Below the pieces are notes generated by a model, which was not told the DNA's origin, did not search any database, and worked only from the letters and a program-made list of their open reading frames with translations. The position numbers and the translations under genes are program-made. From an uncultured Bacilli bacterium (GTDB taxonomy: Bacteria > Bacillota_I > Bacilli_A > RF39 > UBA660): a DNA stretch of 21,208 nt. The stretch lies in assembly GCA_934086815.1 (NCBI GenBank), contig CAKOIM010000016.1:1-21208 (forward strand), in the 5' to 3' direction. Positions 20,237 to 21,208 of this stretch are shown here, in pieces (the first letter of the stretch is position 1; the number at the start of each line of letters is the position of its first letter).

Positions 20237-21208
20237 ATGTTGGATATAAATTTTAATCAAATTATTGAAATGATTGAAAAACGAAAAAATAATGCTTACA
20301 GAAAAGTAAATGAAGAAATGATTTTATTGTATTTAGAAGTTGGTAAATTCCTATATGAACTAAAAGAAAACAGTAATTATGGTGATAAAATAACAACAAA
20401 AGCCTCAGATTTTATGAAAAATAATTATCCTAGCATAAAGGGGTTTACTAAAAGAAATATAGAACGTATGATTCAATTTTATAGTACTTATAAAGATGAT
20501 GAGATTGCGACACCACTGGTGACGCAATTGTCTTGGACAAACAATTTACTTATATTAAGTGGATCTAAAAGCAAAGAAGAAAGACTTTTTTATTTAAAAT
20601 TATCTATTAAAAATAATTATTCAAAAAGAGAATTAGATAGACAAATATCATCAGCATATTATGAAAGATATATGCTTTCAGGTGGAAAACAATTGCCTAC
20701 AATAAATAAAACTATAGATGAAGATGATTATCCAAACACTAAAATTTTAGATACTTATAGCTTAGAGTTCTTGAATTTACCGAATGAATTTTCTGAAAAA
20801 GATTTGAAAAATGCAATTATAAAGAACTTAAAAGATTTTATATTAGAAGTTGGTAAAGATTTTACTTTTATAGGAGACGAATACAGAGTTCAGGTTGGAA
20901 ATCATGACTTCTTTATTGACTTATTATTCTATAATAGAGAATTATCTTGTTTGGTAGCATTTGAATTAAAATTAGGAGAATTTAAAGCAGAATATTTAGG
21001 AAAAATGAATTTATATTTAGAAGCCCTAGATAGAGATGTGAAGAAAGAACAAGAGAACCCAAGTGTTGGAGTTATACTATGTAGTTCTAAAGATAAAGAT
21101 GTAGTTGAATATTCAATTAGTAAAAATATGTCTCAAACTATGATTTCTGAATATAAGTTAAAATTAATTGATAAAAAATTATTAGAAACAAAACTTAAAG
21201 AAATGAAA
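20237..21208 (+). CDS. DUF1016/YhcG-family PDDEXK nuclease-domain protein (3' end outside the window)
   Basis: An open frame of 324 codons from ATG 20237 (AAGGATG 9 nt upstream) to the window end without a stop, so the gene is cut by the edge; the family is usually about 330-370 residues, so little is missing. The N-terminal helical DUF1016_N part (about 1-160) includes YLEVGKFLYE, FTKRNIERMIQFY and TQLSWTNNLLIL, family landmarks. The C-terminal part is a PDDEXK fold: DEYRVQVGNHDFFIDLLFY with Asp228, then CLVAFELKLGEF with Glu243-x-Lys245 and a following YLGKMNLYLEALD helix. Such proteins are often found beside restriction or mobile elements; the biochemical role is unsettled. It lies alone after a gene-poor stretch, suggesting the border of an accessory region. 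Confidence 0.92.
   Translation, partial: MLDINFNQIIEMIEKRKNNAYRKVNEEMILLYLEVGKFLYELKENSNYGDKITTKASDFMKNNYPSIKGFTKRNIERMIQFYSTYKDDEIATPLVTQLSWTNNLLILSGSKSKEERLFYLKLSIKNNYSKRELDRQISSAYYERYMLSGGKQLPTINKTIDEDDYPNTKILDTYSLEFLNLPNEFSEKDLKNAIIKNLKDFILEVGKDFTFIGDEYRVQVGNHDFFIDLLFYNRELSCLVAFELKLGEFKAEYLGKMNLYLEALDRDVKKEQENPSVGVILCSSKDKDVVEYSISKNMSQTMISEYKLKLIDKKLLETKLKEMK

Noticed and set aside
1..21208. CRISPR arrays, insertion sequences, rRNA or complete tRNA genes
   Set aside because: No regularly spaced repeats, transposase motifs, terminal inverted repeats with target duplication, or rRNA/tRNA signatures were seen in the window.

Overview
The window is a very AT-rich (roughly 27% G+C by eye) bacterial chromosome segment. 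It uses TGA and TAG as stops and TGG for Trp, so the code is standard, not the Mycoplasma code. Promoters are Gram-positive sigma-A type and ribosome binding sites match the Bacilli 16S tail. Low G+C, the uvrA-lgt-trxB order, an RNase J2-like protein, UppS and a PF06541-type membrane protein suggest an uncultured gut Bacilli or Erysipelotrichia/RF39-like lineage. That placement is inference.

Layout. (1) 1-1574, minus strand: a surface-exposed pilin-like protein with poly-Asn and Thr-Pro linkers, diverging from uvrA. (2) 1705-7212, plus strand: uvrA (with a LexA-like site in its promoter), lgt, trxB and a membrane-anchored HExxH protein. This resembles the Firmicutes uvrBA-hprK-lgt-trxB cluster, but uvrB and hprK are absent. 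(3) 7220-11747: one tightly packed operon of mazE, mazF, gltX, a small membrane protein, cysS and uppS, read from a good promoter in front of mazE and closed by a bidirectional terminator. (4) 11777-12502, minus strand: a tail-anchored protein of unknown role. (5) 12657-16764, plus strand: a tail-less SSB, a degenerate deacetylase-like membrane protein, an RNase J2-like protein whose metal site has lost key residues, a helical-bundle protein and a PF06541 membrane protein. (6) 16876-18242: an ECF-type sigma factor overlapping a soluble partner of unknown function. (7) 18257-19571: a two-gene operon encoding a membrane-anchored rhodanese and a membrane-anchored thioredoxin-fold protein with a CxxS motif. 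(8) 19572-20236: a gene-poor stretch with a likely minus-strand small RNA or attenuator, tiny ORFs and operator-like direct repeats. (9) 20237 to the window end: a DUF1016/YhcG PDDEXK nuclease, cut by the window edge.

Themes. Several promoters place the -10 only 6-8 nt before the Shine-Dalgarno, so predicted transcripts begin at or next to the SD. Two SD registers recur, AAGGAG and the 3'-shifted GGTGAT. The least expected arrangements are the toxin-antitoxin pair heading a tRNA-synthetase operon, the sigma factor with a non-membrane partner, the extracytoplasmic rhodanese/CxxS pair, and the putative small RNA next to the DUF1016 gene. None of these can be called a proven new system from sequence alone.
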